Part shown: in pieces, positions 1-5,635 of the stretch
Numbering within the stretch: position 1 is the stretch's first letter
Layout: the number at the start of each line of letters is the position of its first letter
Origin: Mucilaginibacter sp.
GTDB lineage: Bacteria > Bacteroidota > Bacteroidia > Sphingobacteriales > Sphingobacteriaceae
DNA: 6,865 bases
NCBI GenBank assembly: GCA_025934475.1
Contig: JAICXZ010000172.1
Span: 1-6,865 of the forward strand
Direction of reading: 5' to 3'
The notes under the pieces: generated by a model
What the model was told of the DNA's origin: nothing
The model's input: only the letters and a program-made list of their open reading frames with translations
The model's database searches: none
Position numbers and translations under genes: made by a program

Positions 1-462
1 CAATTTTTTGTTATAGATACCAAATGGCACTACAAAATAACCGGCGTGAATCACCAGCCCGGGCGCAGCGAAGTACGAAATGTTTGCCCAATTGACGCCG
101 ATAGTATTGCCGTCAAACGATGGCTCGAACTCGACGAGAAGGTTATTACTGTGGCGCCACATCAACATCGGGCTCAATTCGTAGTGATCGGCGTCGCCAA
201 AGCTATTTGCCTTTGCAATTTGGCCGGCGGCACCGGGAGTGGTAAAGGTGGTTTTATTGCTTACGTAGCCAAATGTGGCAAGGCCCGCTACCATAAAATG
301 GCTCTCGCCGGGTTTTTGATCAGCTACCTGCTGTTCAAGGGCAGCAACCCGTCCTAATAAGGCGGAGTCAGCGGATGATTGCTGGGCTTTGGCGGTATTT
401 GCCAGGAGTAAAACCGCTCCTATCGCTATCAGCCTGCTGCCGATTTTAATTTTCGGTTTCAT
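1..462 (-). CDS. Porin-like outer-membrane beta-barrel protein, N-terminal part (cut by window edge)
   Basis: The frame is open from an ATG at 462 to the window edge, giving 154 residues with no stop; the C-terminal part lies outside. Residues 1-26 form a signal peptide (Lys-rich start, hydrophobic core, cleavage expected after TAKA). Residues 29-50 form a short hydrophilic, heptad-like stretch (LLGRVAALEQQV). From about residue 55 the sequence alternates polar and aromatic or hydrophobic residues as beta-barrel strands do (FMVAGLATFGYV, LLVEFEPSF, ISYFAAPGLVIHAGYFVVPFG). A short coiled coil before a barrel is typical of porins of the phosphate-selective or related type. The substrate cannot be told. 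The gene starts 35 bp after the cytochrome c stop on the same strand, so the two are probably co-transcribed. No Shine-Dalgarno is visible. Barrel and export are fairly sure; the exact family is not. Confidence 0.75.
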   Translation of the reverse strand, partial: MKPKIKIGSRLIAIGAVLLLANTAKAQQSSADSALLGRVAALEQQVADQKPGESHFMVAGLATFGYVSNKTTFTTPGAAGQIAKANSFGDADHYELSPMLMWRHSNNLLVEFEPSFDGNTIGVNWANISYFAAPGLVIHAGYFVVPFGIYNKKL

Positions 463-497
463 TGTGATTGATTTATGTTGTTCGGATTAGAGACATG

Positions 498-944
498 TTA
501 TTTTTTAGGTTTTCCGAGGGTACGGATATAGCTAACAAGTGCCCACCGCTGCTGCTCATTGAATACATTTTTGTAGGCCGGCATGGGGTTTCTTCCCTCC
601 GAAAGTTTCCAGAAAAGCGAGCCATCAGATTCGGACTGGATAGTTGCGGAAGAGTGATCGGCTGGCTTCGGATTCAACGCCTGGGCAGCGGGCCCGTCAC
701 CTTTTCCTCTTTCTCCGTGACAGGGTGCACAATTGGTGGTATATAATTTTTTGGCTTCTGCCAAAGCACCTTTATCACCTGCCAGGGGGTTCTTCAGTTC
801 CTGGGCTGTTTTAGGCGATACCCATGGTGCTTTTTGCTGGGCTATTACCGGACGGGTTGCCAAAAACAGTAATATAGCAGCAACAGCGATAAATATTCCT
901 TTGGATTTTGAAAAGGGGCTTTCAATGGTTCTTATCGTTTTCAT
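498..944 (-). CDS. Secreted monohaem c-type cytochrome
   Basis: This 148-residue protein carries one covalent haem. Residues 16-35 form the hydrophobic export segment, with cleavage likely after PVIA35. The haem-binding motif CAPCH is at residues 72-76, and the following GERGKGDGPAA is the usual loop of small class I cytochromes c. Met121 in the NPMPAY stretch is the likely sixth iron ligand, and the C-terminal helix (QQRWALVSYIRTL) is also typical. It should act as a periplasmic electron carrier, or as a soluble subunit of an oxidoreductase. A preceding segment (residues 40-55, PWVSPKTAQELKNPLA) resembles the start of Bacteroidota cytochromes found in respiratory or oxidase clusters. AGG lies 7-9 bases before the ATG. 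The porin-like gene follows after 35 bp. Partner enzymes are not in the window. Confidence 0.92.
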   Translation of the reverse strand: MKTIRTIESPFSKSKGIFIAVAAILLFLATRPVIAQQKAPWVSPKTAQELKNPLAGDKGALAEAKKLYTTNCAPCHGERGKGDGPAAQALNPKPADHSSATIQSESDGSLFWKLSEGRNPMPAYKNVFNEQQRWALVSYIRTLGKPKK

Positions 945-965
945 AACAATCCTGATTTGTTATGA

Positions 966-973
966 TAAAGCTA
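966..973 (-). promoter_or_regulatory. Possible -7 element for the cytochrome c-porin pair
   Basis: Read leftward, the bases are TAGCTTTA, one mismatch from the Bacteroidota -7 consensus TAnnTTTG. The site lies 21 bp before the cytochrome c ATG, which would give a short leader. No clear TTTG -33 box is present; the expected place falls on the first TGACG half-site at 991-1002. That would suit a regulated promoter, but the match is weak. Confidence 0.3.
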
Positions 974-990
974 GGTTGTATCGTTGGGGG

Positions 991-1049
991 AGAAAATGAC
1001 GCCATACAATGCAGAAAATGACGCTCGTCATTTATTGCGCTCGTTATGA
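991..1049. promoter_or_regulatory. Cluster of TGACG half-sites around an 18-bp palindrome (putative operator)
   Basis: A perfect 12-bp direct repeat, AGAAAATGACGC, occurs at 991-1002 and 1013-1024, 22 bp apart (two helical turns). The second copy forms the left arm of a palindrome, AAATGACG-CT-CGTCATTT, at 1016-1033, with perfect 8-bp arms. The right arm region CGCTCGTCAT (1022-1031) is repeated as CGCTCGTTAT at 1038-1047, 16 bp on, with one mismatch. A further similar half, TGTCATTT, is at 1086-1093. Such a layout fits a dimeric transcription factor binding between two divergent genes, the cytochrome c (left) and a small secreted protein (right). The regulator is unknown and is not encoded in the window. 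The repeats are seen directly; the operator role is inferred. Confidence 0.55.
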
Positions 1050-1140
1050 ACAATTTATGAAACCATAAACCGAAACAGGCAAATATGTCATTTTAACATT
1101 GAGGAGGTAAAGAATAACATTTTTTAACAGTTCGGTTTTG

Positions 1141-1148
1141 TACTTTTG
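1141..1148 (+). promoter_or_regulatory. Bacteroidota-type -7 promoter element for the 1170 gene
   Basis: TACTTTTG matches the Bacteroidota primary sigma factor -7 consensus TAnnTTTG exactly and lies 21 bp before the ATG at 1170. Transcription would begin near 1153-1156. The -33 position (around 1118-1122) is T-rich but has no clean TTTG. The element overlaps an inverted repeat, GGTTTT at 1134-1139 and AAAACC at 1151-1156. This promoter also argues for ATG 1170 over the TTG at 1146, which lies inside the element. Confidence 0.6.
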
Positions 1149-1169
1149 TTAAAACCAAAAACCATTTCT

Positions 1170-1535
1170 ATGAAAAAGATATTTTTTGTATTTGTAATTG
1201 CCGCGACCGCATATCAATCGAAAGCACAAGAAAAATTTTCTATGAAGCCATCGGATTCATTAACATCCAAATTATGGTCGCCTTCTTTTATTGTCAAACC
1301 AACGGATTCGGCCTTTTATAAAAAATATTTTAACATGCCTCACCTAAATCCCAGTGCGACAAATAAGCCGGCTAACATTGAAGTTTTTTCCAGCACCATG
1401 CCTGTTGTGAAGGTTGGCAGCCCAGATAAAATGAGTATTGTAAAGCCGGAGAATTCCAGTGAACGTTATACCATGTTAATCAAAAAGATCAAAGTAGTTA
1501 ATCCTTTAGAAAAGAAGTTTGCGGTAATACCTTGA
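1170..1535 (+). CDS. Small secreted protein of unknown function
   Basis: I do not recognise this 121-residue protein. ATG 1170 is chosen because the protein then starts with a clean signal peptide (MKKIFFVFVIAATAYQSKA, cleavage before Gln20), and the in-frame TTG at 1146 falls inside the predicted promoter. The mature part is about 100 residues, has no Cys (so no lipobox, disulphide or haem motif), and is rich in Lys, Ser and Pro. A KPSDS/KPTDS motif occurs at residues 26-30 and 43-47, each followed by an aromatic-containing stretch. There is no clear transmembrane segment after the signal, so a periplasmic or secreted location is expected. It is divergent from the cytochrome c gene across the palindrome cluster. 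It ends immediately against the convergent cdaA gene. The coding sequence is visibly more AT-rich than its neighbours. The export signal is well supported; the function is unknown. Confidence 0.75.
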   Translation: MKKIFFVFVIAATAYQSKAQEKFSMKPSDSLTSKLWSPSFIVKPTDSAFYKKYFNMPHLNPSATNKPANIEVFSSTMPVVKVGSPDKMSIVKPENSSERYTMLIKKIKVVNPLEKKFAVIP

Positions 1536-2327
1536 TCAGAAATCCTTATTCAGCAACTTCTCCAACTCCGCAAAGCCGATATTCATTTTGACGCGGCCCT
1601 GTTTGGCATAAGATATTTCGCCTGTCTCTTCTGAAACGACGATGGCGGTGGCCTCGTTATTTTCTGTGACTCCAATACCTGCACGATGGCGAAGACCGAA
1701 TTGCAATGGGAGATCGGTTTTATCTGTTAAGGGCAATATGCAACTGGCGGCTTTGATCTTGTTTTCAGAAATCACTACAGCGCCGTCATGCAATGGACTG
1801 TTCTTTTGGAAAATACTTTCGAGCAGGCGTTTGGATATTTTAGAGTCGAGCACTTCGCAACTGTTCTGATAAAATTGCTCGTCGTAATACTTAGCGAAAA
1901 CGATCAGTGCGCCGGTGCGCGATTGTTTTAGACTCTTACAAGCATCGATGATGGGTTTGATGCGGGCGTAGTTATCCTTCTCCGCTTCCGATCGCCCAAA
2001 GAAATACTTCCACCATGCTTTATTGCGCTGCAGCGAGGCGTTCTTACCCACTAAAAGCAGGAAACGGCGGATCTCCTGCTGAAACAGGATGATAACCGCT
2101 ATAATACCTACATCGGCTACCTTTTTCAAAATACCTGCCAACAAAGGCATTTTGGTAGAAGGCACGATGAAGTAAAGGATATAGATGAGCGCCAGGCCGA
2201 TAAAGATATTGGCCGCGATAGTGCCACGTATCAGGTTATAAAGCTGATAGATGATGATGGCCAGCAGCAAAATATCAAGCACCGAGAATACCGTGAACTT
2301 AAAGCCGCTGAGATCGAACCAATGCAT
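1536..2327 (-). CDS. cdaA: Diadenylate cyclase CdaA (c-di-AMP synthase)
   Basis: This makes the second messenger cyclic di-AMP from two ATP at the inner membrane. The 263-residue protein has three N-terminal membrane helices (about residues 16-33, 40-55 and 70-82), the conserved FQQEIRR linker at 82-88, and a DisA_N/DAC catalytic domain. The hallmark motifs are both present: DGA at 181-183 (SPLHDGAVVI), which binds ATP and metal, and RHR at 213-215 (GLRHRAGIG). VSEETGEIS at 231-239 completes the fold. The enzyme therefore looks intact. The frame stays open to 2420, but the extra 31 residues would be translated from a repeat-rich spacer, and the family begins with a short lead into helix 1, as MHWFDLSGF does here, so ATG 2327 is preferred. 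It lies 146 bp after the haemoglobin gene on the same strand. From general knowledge, Bacteroidota cdaA often sits beside folP, which is absent here. Confidence 0.95.
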   Translation of the reverse strand: MHWFDLSGFKFTVFSVLDILLLAIIIYQLYNLIRGTIAANIFIGLALIYILYFIVPSTKMPLLAGILKKVADVGIIAVIILFQQEIRRFLLLVGKNASLQRNKAWWKYFFGRSEAEKDNYARIKPIIDACKSLKQSRTGALIVFAKYYDEQFYQNSCEVLDSKISKRLLESIFQKNSPLHDGAVVISENKIKAASCILPLTDKTDLPLQFGLRHRAGIGVTENNEATAIVVSEETGEISYAKQGRVKMNIGFAELEKLLNKDF

Positions 2328-2346
2328 TGAGCGAAGATAATGTTTT

Positions 2347-2387
2347 AGTCGGGAAGTCGGCAAAGTCCGCATAAGTCCGGAAGCCCG
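2347..2387. repeat. Degenerate AAGTCSG short repeats upstream of cdaA
   Basis: Five near-identical units read on the plus strand: AGTCGGG (2347), AAGTCGG (2354), AAGTCCG (2363), AAGTCCG (2373) and AAGCCCG (2381), spaced 7-10 bp apart. They fill much of the spacer between the haemoglobin and cdaA genes. Just beyond, CGGAAT occurs at 2410-2415 and 2424-2429, with an inverted copy ATTCCG at 2437-2442 (7-nt loop). The hairpin has no T-run, so it is not a standard terminator. The role is unknown; the array could be an intergenic repeat family or a slippage product. Confidence 0.6.
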
Positions 2388-2450
2388 AAAGAATAATAGG
2401 TACGAATTTCGGAATGCCAAGTGCGGAATTAGTCGTATTCCGGTCTACCT

Positions 2451-2471
2451 GATCTCTAGTCTCTAATCTCT
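2451..2471 (-). repeat. Heptamer repeat array (GAGAYNN), three units
   Basis: Read leftward from 2471, the bases are AGAGATT, AGAGACT, AGAGATC: three 7-bp units of the consensus GAGAYNN when phased one base later. The array sits 2 bp after the stop codon of the haemoglobin gene. The same 7-bp unit appears in opposite orientation on the other side of that gene at 2986-3017. Confidence 0.65.
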
Positions 2472-2473
2472 AC

Positions 2474-2953
2474 CTATCCCTGATAAGGCCCGCCGGGCAC
2501 GCCCCAACCCCAAACCGGCATAGGCACATTGGGCGACTCGTTTATTTCATCCACGTTCGAGTTGATGATCGCTATCCGGGTTCCCCACTCGAGATAGGCA
2601 ACAAAAGCCGACCGGAATTCCGGATCAGCGGGTAAATCCAACTCATCTGCTGTCTGCAGTAATAGTTCTACCCAACGCTTGCGATGTTCTTGGGTCAAAT
2701 GCCTCGAAAGATGCTTCTGAATCATCTTAAAATGGCTGCCTTCCGATTCACTGTAAGTTTTCGGGCCACCCAATACTTCGGCCACAAAATGGGCAACATG
2801 TAACCTATGCTCAGGCGACATGTGCTTGAAAACGGGCTCTAAAATTGGGTCGACTAAAACTTTATCGTAAAACTTATCAAATAAAGTTACAAATGCAGGC
2901 ATGCCACCGGCCCATTCATACATGGTTGGAATTGATTGCGCTTCGTTTTTCAT
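2474..2953 (-). CDS. Group II truncated haemoglobin (trHbO-like)
   Basis: This 159-residue protein is a small haem protein binding O2, NO or peroxide-type ligands in the cytoplasm. The truncated (2-on-2) globin fold is recognised from several features: the B helix with Tyr29 (FDKFYDKVLVD), the DPILEPVF turn with Phe42 near the CD1 position, LGGPKTYSE at 61-69, the probable proximal haem ligand His81 (QKHLSRHLT), and Trp94 at the group II G8 position (RKRWVELL). The tail PMPVWGWGVPGGPYQG (144-159) is an aromatic, Pro-rich extension seen in a subset of group II proteins. Group II members have been linked to oxygen or reactive-nitrogen handling; the precise role here is inferred. ATG 2953 follows an AT-rich leader with no Shine-Dalgarno. 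The gene lies 110 bp after terC, with heptamer repeats on both sides. Confidence 0.93.
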   Translation of the reverse strand: MKNEAQSIPTMYEWAGGMPAFVTLFDKFYDKVLVDPILEPVFKHMSPEHRLHVAHFVAEVLGGPKTYSESEGSHFKMIQKHLSRHLTQEHRKRWVELLLQTADELDLPADPEFRSAFVAYLEWGTRIAIINSNVDEINESPNVPMPVWGWGVPGGPYQG

Positions 2954-2985
2954 ACTTATCGGTATATTATGTAAATATATGCGTT

Positions 2986-3017
2986 AGATATGAGATGTGA
3001 GATATGAGATTTGAGAC
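2986..3017 (+). repeat. Heptamer repeat array (AGATNTG / GAGAYNN), 4.5 units
   Basis: The plus strand reads AGATATG, AGATGTG, AGATATG, AGATTTG, AGAC in exact 7-bp register. Only one position varies among the four full units. Phased one base later, the units are GAGATAT, GAGATGT, GAGATAT, GAGATTT, the same GAGAYNN consensus as the array at 2451-2471 but on the opposite strand. It lies 32 bp upstream of the haemoglobin start codon, so it would fall in that gene's promoter or leader region. Confidence 0.75.
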
Positions 3018-3063
3018 AAAGTTCAGAGCAAGTATATCCTTCTGGAAATCTTAAATATCACAT

Positions 3064-4110
3064 CTATTCTACCGCTTTTTTGGGAAATAAAAGTGAGGCA
3101 ATAATACTTACCGCCAGTATACCGAGGATGATAAGCAAGGACACCCCAGTGGTAAGTCCGTACTTTAACGCGTAATCGCCGACGAGCATTTTTAAACCAA
3201 TAAAAGCCATGAGGAAAGCCAGGCCGGTTTTAAGATAATGAAATTTATCGATGATATTCACCAGCAAGAAGAACATTGACCGCAATCCAAGTATGGCGAA
3301 AATATTGGAAAAGAATACGATGTAAGGATCCTTAGTGATCGAAAATATAGCCGGGATAGAATCGACCGCAAATACCAGGTCGGTTACTTCGATGATGAGC
3401 AATACGAGGAAGAGTGGTGTTATTAGCCTCTTGCCATCGATCTTAGTAAAAAACTGCCCTCCGACAAATTTTGGATGAACTGCAAAATATTTGGATGCAA
3501 AACGCACCACTACGTGCCTTTCGGTATCAATTTCCTGCTCCTGGTTGCGATTAATAAACATCATGATGCCCGTATATAACAGGAACAAACCGAAGATGTA
3601 TAGTATCCAATGAAACTGTGCTATCAGTGTGGCGCCCAGGAAAATAAACAGGAAGCGCATCACTACAGCGCCGATGATTCCCCAAAGGAGCACCTTGTGA
3701 AAATACTTCGACTGAACGCCAAATGCGGTAAATATGAGCACCATCACAAATATATTGTCGACCGACAAAGCATATTCAACCACATAACCGGTAATAAACT
3801 CAAGGCCAAGGTTTCGCCTGTAAAGCGCTAAACTTCCGCTAAAATCAGAGGGATCGAGTTTGAGATTATGAAAATGTTTGGCGTTAACCTTTTGAAGGGT
3901 AGCAAAGCTATCAATATGATGGAGTAGGTGTCCGTAACGGAGGATAAGACCATAGCAAATGAGCGCCAGTGAAATCCAAACGCCACTCATGATTGCCGCC
4001 TGCTTAATAGTGATCGGCTTATCAGCTTTACCAAACAGGCCAAGGTCGATGGCCAGCAGAGCGACAATAAAAGCCAAAAATCCTATGATAAATATGAGTT
4101 CGCTCGGCAT
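3064..4110 (-). CDS. terC: TerC/Alx-family integral membrane protein (probable Mn2+ exporter)
   Basis: This 348-residue polytopic protein has roughly nine hydrophobic segments (for example 4-22, 40-58, 105-130, 140-160, 168-186, 230-250, 262-285, 295-310 and 320-342). The family signature is the pair of acidic membrane motifs: EYALSVDN at 112-119 and EVTDLVFAVDSIPA at 241-254, followed by GLRSMFFLL at 275-283. These acidic residues are thought to bind the metal. The length matches the Alx-type long form. Characterised TerC/Alx members export manganese or metallate secreted enzymes; others were named for tellurite resistance, so the substrate here is inferred. Its ATG shares one base with the stop of the upstream polyprenyl synthase gene (TAATG), which implies one transcript and coupled translation. 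No yybP-ykoY riboswitch can precede it in this arrangement. Confidence 0.94.
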   Translation of the reverse strand: MPSELIFIIGFLAFIVALLAIDLGLFGKADKPITIKQAAIMSGVWISLALICYGLILRYGHLLHHIDSFATLQKVNAKHFHNLKLDPSDFSGSLALYRRNLGLEFITGYVVEYALSVDNIFVMVLIFTAFGVQSKYFHKVLLWGIIGAVVMRFLFIFLGATLIAQFHWILYIFGLFLLYTGIMMFINRNQEQEIDTERHVVVRFASKYFAVHPKFVGGQFFTKIDGKRLITPLFLVLLIIEVTDLVFAVDSIPAIFSITKDPYIVFFSNIFAILGLRSMFFLLVNIIDKFHYLKTGLAFLMAFIGLKMLVGDYALKYGLTTGVSLLIILGILAVSIIASLLFPKKAVE

Positions 4111-5081
4111 TACTTATTTCTTTCGGTAGTGAAGCGCACCAGTTGCTCCAGGCCACGGCGCGATTCGCTGTCGGGGAAAGTATTTAATATCTGGAAGGCG
4201 TCGTCCTGGTATTTCTTCATCTGTGTTTCGGCGTATTGCAGGCCACCGGTCTCGTTCACAAACTTGATGATCTCTGCAATCTTCTTCGGATCATCGTTAT
4301 GGTTTTTCACCAGGCTGATTATTCGTTTTCGTTCACCACTTTGCGCATGATTGAGAGAATAGATCAATGGAAGCGTTACCTTCTTTTCCTTTATATCGAT
4401 GCCGAGCGGCTTGCCCACGTCGTCGGTGCCAAAGTCGAACATATCATCCTTAATCTGGAATGCAATGCCGATCTTCTCGCCAAACAGGCGCATCTTTTCC
4501 ACTGTTGCATCATCCGCTCCAGCCGACGCAGCACCACAAGCGCAACAGGACGCTATCAGTGAGGCTGTCTTCTGACGGATCACTTCATAATAAACCGGCT
4601 CATCTACATCCATCCTACGCACCTTTTCCACCTGGAGTAGCTCACCTTCGCTCATCTGCTTTACCGCCTCGGATACGATCCTGAGTAATTGAAAATCGTT
4701 ATTCTCGATCGATAACAGCAGTCCTTTGGATAACAGAAAGTCTCCCACCAAAACCGCTATTTTATTCTTCCACAAGGCGTTGATGGAGAAGAACCCCCGC
4801 CGCTGGTAGGAGTTATCCACTACGTCATCGTGCACCAGGGTCGCCGTATGTAAAAGCTCCACCAAAGCGGCTCCGCGATGGGTTGAATCATTAATGCCTC
4901 CGCAAATGCTGGCTGAAAAGAAGACAAACATCGGCCTTATCTGTTTGCCCTTGCGCTTAACAATGTAATGGGTGATACGATCGAGCAAGGGTACCGAACT
5001 TTGCATAGAGGATTTAAATCTTTCCTCGAAAGCATCAATATCGGCGGCAATAGGTTTTTTGATCTCGTTGATGCTCAGCAT
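4110..5081 (-). CDS. ispB: Long-chain trans-polyprenyl diphosphate synthase (octaprenyl/heptaprenyl type)
   Basis: This enzyme elongates farnesyl or geranylgeranyl diphosphate with isopentenyl diphosphate to make the side chain of a respiratory quinone, menaquinone in this phylum. The 323-residue protein has the standard motifs in order: GKQIRP (45-50), first aspartate-rich motif DDVVD (85-89) within LLHTATLVHDDVVD, Arg pair at 94-95, KT at 171-172, FQIKDD with second aspartate-rich motif DDMFD (212-216), and GKPLGIDIKEKKVTLP (223-238). Ala80, five residues before the first motif, is small, as in E. coli IspB, and so predicts a long product. The exact chain length (C35 or C40) cannot be read from this. 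A perfect -7 promoter element lies just upstream, making it the first gene of the unit with terC. Confidence 0.95.
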   Translation of the reverse strand: MLSINEIKKPIAADIDAFEERFKSSMQSSVPLLDRITHYIVKRKGKQIRPMFVFFSASICGGINDSTHRGAALVELLHTATLVHDDVVDNSYQRRGFFSINALWKNKIAVLVGDFLLSKGLLLSIENNDFQLLRIVSEAVKQMSEGELLQVEKVRRMDVDEPVYYEVIRQKTASLIASCCACGAASAGADDATVEKMRLFGEKIGIAFQIKDDMFDFGTDDVGKPLGIDIKEKKVTLPLIYSLNHAQSGERKRIISLVKNHNDDPKKIAEIIKFVNETGGLQYAETQMKKYQDDAFQILNTFPDSESRRGLEQLVRFTTERNK

Positions 5082-5122
5082 GAAAATAGTCCCGGGCCTT
5101 TACCTTGTTTTTGATGTTGCCA

Positions 5123-5130
5123 CAAACATA
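5123..5130 (-). promoter_or_regulatory. Bacteroidota-type -7 promoter element for the polyprenyl synthase-terC unit
   Basis: Read leftward, the bases are TATGTTTG, an exact match to TAnnTTTG, 41 bp before the ATG at 5081. That gives a leader of about 35 nt. No good TTTG -33 box is found at the expected 19-21 bp further upstream. The position between divergent genes supports a real promoter. Confidence 0.55.
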
Positions 5131-5216
5131 AGCTAAAAATATGTATCTCCGATGCCGTCATAAATATTTAAGCCCTCCATTAAACCAAGGAGGCGCCCAA
5201 CCACTCTATGTAATAA

Positions 5217-5573
5217 ATGGCGATGATGCCAGGAATAAAAAAGAACAAAGTGAAACTGAAAATATTTGGAGGTGTGTTAGTTGCCGCATTGGCAATCACC
5301 TCAATAGCAAGCGCACAAACCCATACCCCAGTTATTAATCATAGGGAACACAGGCAGGAGCGCCGAATAAACCAGGGCGTTCGCAGCGGCGAACTTACCC
5401 GCAACGAAGCTCGCCATTTGAGAGGTGATGAGAGAAAGATACGTGAGGACAAACGAATGGCAAAAGCCGACGGCCATGTAACCCGCGGCGAACGCAGGTA
5501 CCTGCGTCACGAAGAGAACCGCACCAGTCGTGCTATCTACCGTGACAAGCATAATGGCCGCGTGAGAGCTTAA
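5217..5573 (+). CDS. Small basic exported protein with an internal duplication, function unknown
   Basis: The protein has 118 residues from the first ATG; ATGs at 5223 and 5226 are equally possible and would not change the signal peptide. Residues 8-33 form a Lys-rich, hydrophobic export signal with cleavage expected after ASA33. The mature part is about 85 residues and dominated by Arg, His, Glu and Lys, with a net positive charge. It contains two related helical segments: residues 57-73 (SGELTRNEARHLRGDER) and 85-101 (DGHVTRGERRYLRHEEN), 28 residues apart and sharing eight of 17 positions. The end, SRAIYRDKHN, resembles a short family I have seen in several phyla annotated only as hypothetical. 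The DG-x-V-T-x-x-E pattern recalls EF-hand-like helices, but a full calcium loop is not present. A strong terminator follows, so it appears to be a single-gene unit. Confidence 0.8.
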   Translation: MAMMPGIKKNKVKLKIFGGVLVAALAITSIASAQTHTPVINHREHRQERRINQGVRSGELTRNEARHLRGDERKIREDKRMAKADGHVTRGERRYLRHEENRTSRAIYRDKHNGRVRA

Positions 5574-5602
5574 TTTTTGATAAGTGAGTGTTGATTTGAT
5601 GG

Positions 5603-5635
5603 AACGCCCCGTGCCGCGATGGCCGGGGCGTTTTT
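5603..5635 (+). terminator. Intrinsic terminator after the small basic protein gene
   Basis: AACGCCCCG (5603-5611) pairs perfectly with CGGGGCGTT (5624-5632). An inner GCC/GGC (5613-5615 with 5621-5623) extends the stem past a one-base bulge, leaving a five-base loop. A run of five T (5631-5635) follows. It ends the transcript of the gene stopping at 5573. The reverse strand has no matching T-run, so it is one-directional. Confidence 0.92.

Noticed and set aside
46..357. Rightward open frame of 103 codons
   Set aside because: It is the antisense of the porin-like gene, which has a signal peptide and barrel-like strand pattern; the plus-strand product has neither.
2328..2368. Promoter for cdaA on the minus strand (TTTG, 21-bp spacer, TATCTTCG)
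   Set aside because: The -7 box has a mismatch, lies only 4 bp from the ATG, and the TTTG falls within the repeat array, so the match is probably chance.
2328..2420. N-terminal extension of CdaA by 31 residues from an earlier ATG at 2420
   Set aside because: It would be translated from the repeat-rich spacer, adds no recognisable feature, and the family normally starts a few residues before membrane helix 1, as with ATG 2327.
3018..3063. Terminator after terC
   Set aside because: No stem with a following T-run is visible on the minus strand in this spacer, so read-through into the haemoglobin gene remains possible.
5174..5193. CCTCC/GGAGG hairpin that could hide a Shine-Dalgarno in the leader of the 5217 gene
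   Set aside because: GGAGG lies about 23 bp before the start codon, too far to act, and this group rarely relies on Shine-Dalgarno pairing. A 5-bp stem is easily found by chance.
5141..5338. Rightward 65-codon frame ahead of the small basic protein
   Set aside because: It overlaps the 5217 gene in another frame, has no signal or motif, and the 5217 frame has an export signal plus an internal protein repeat.
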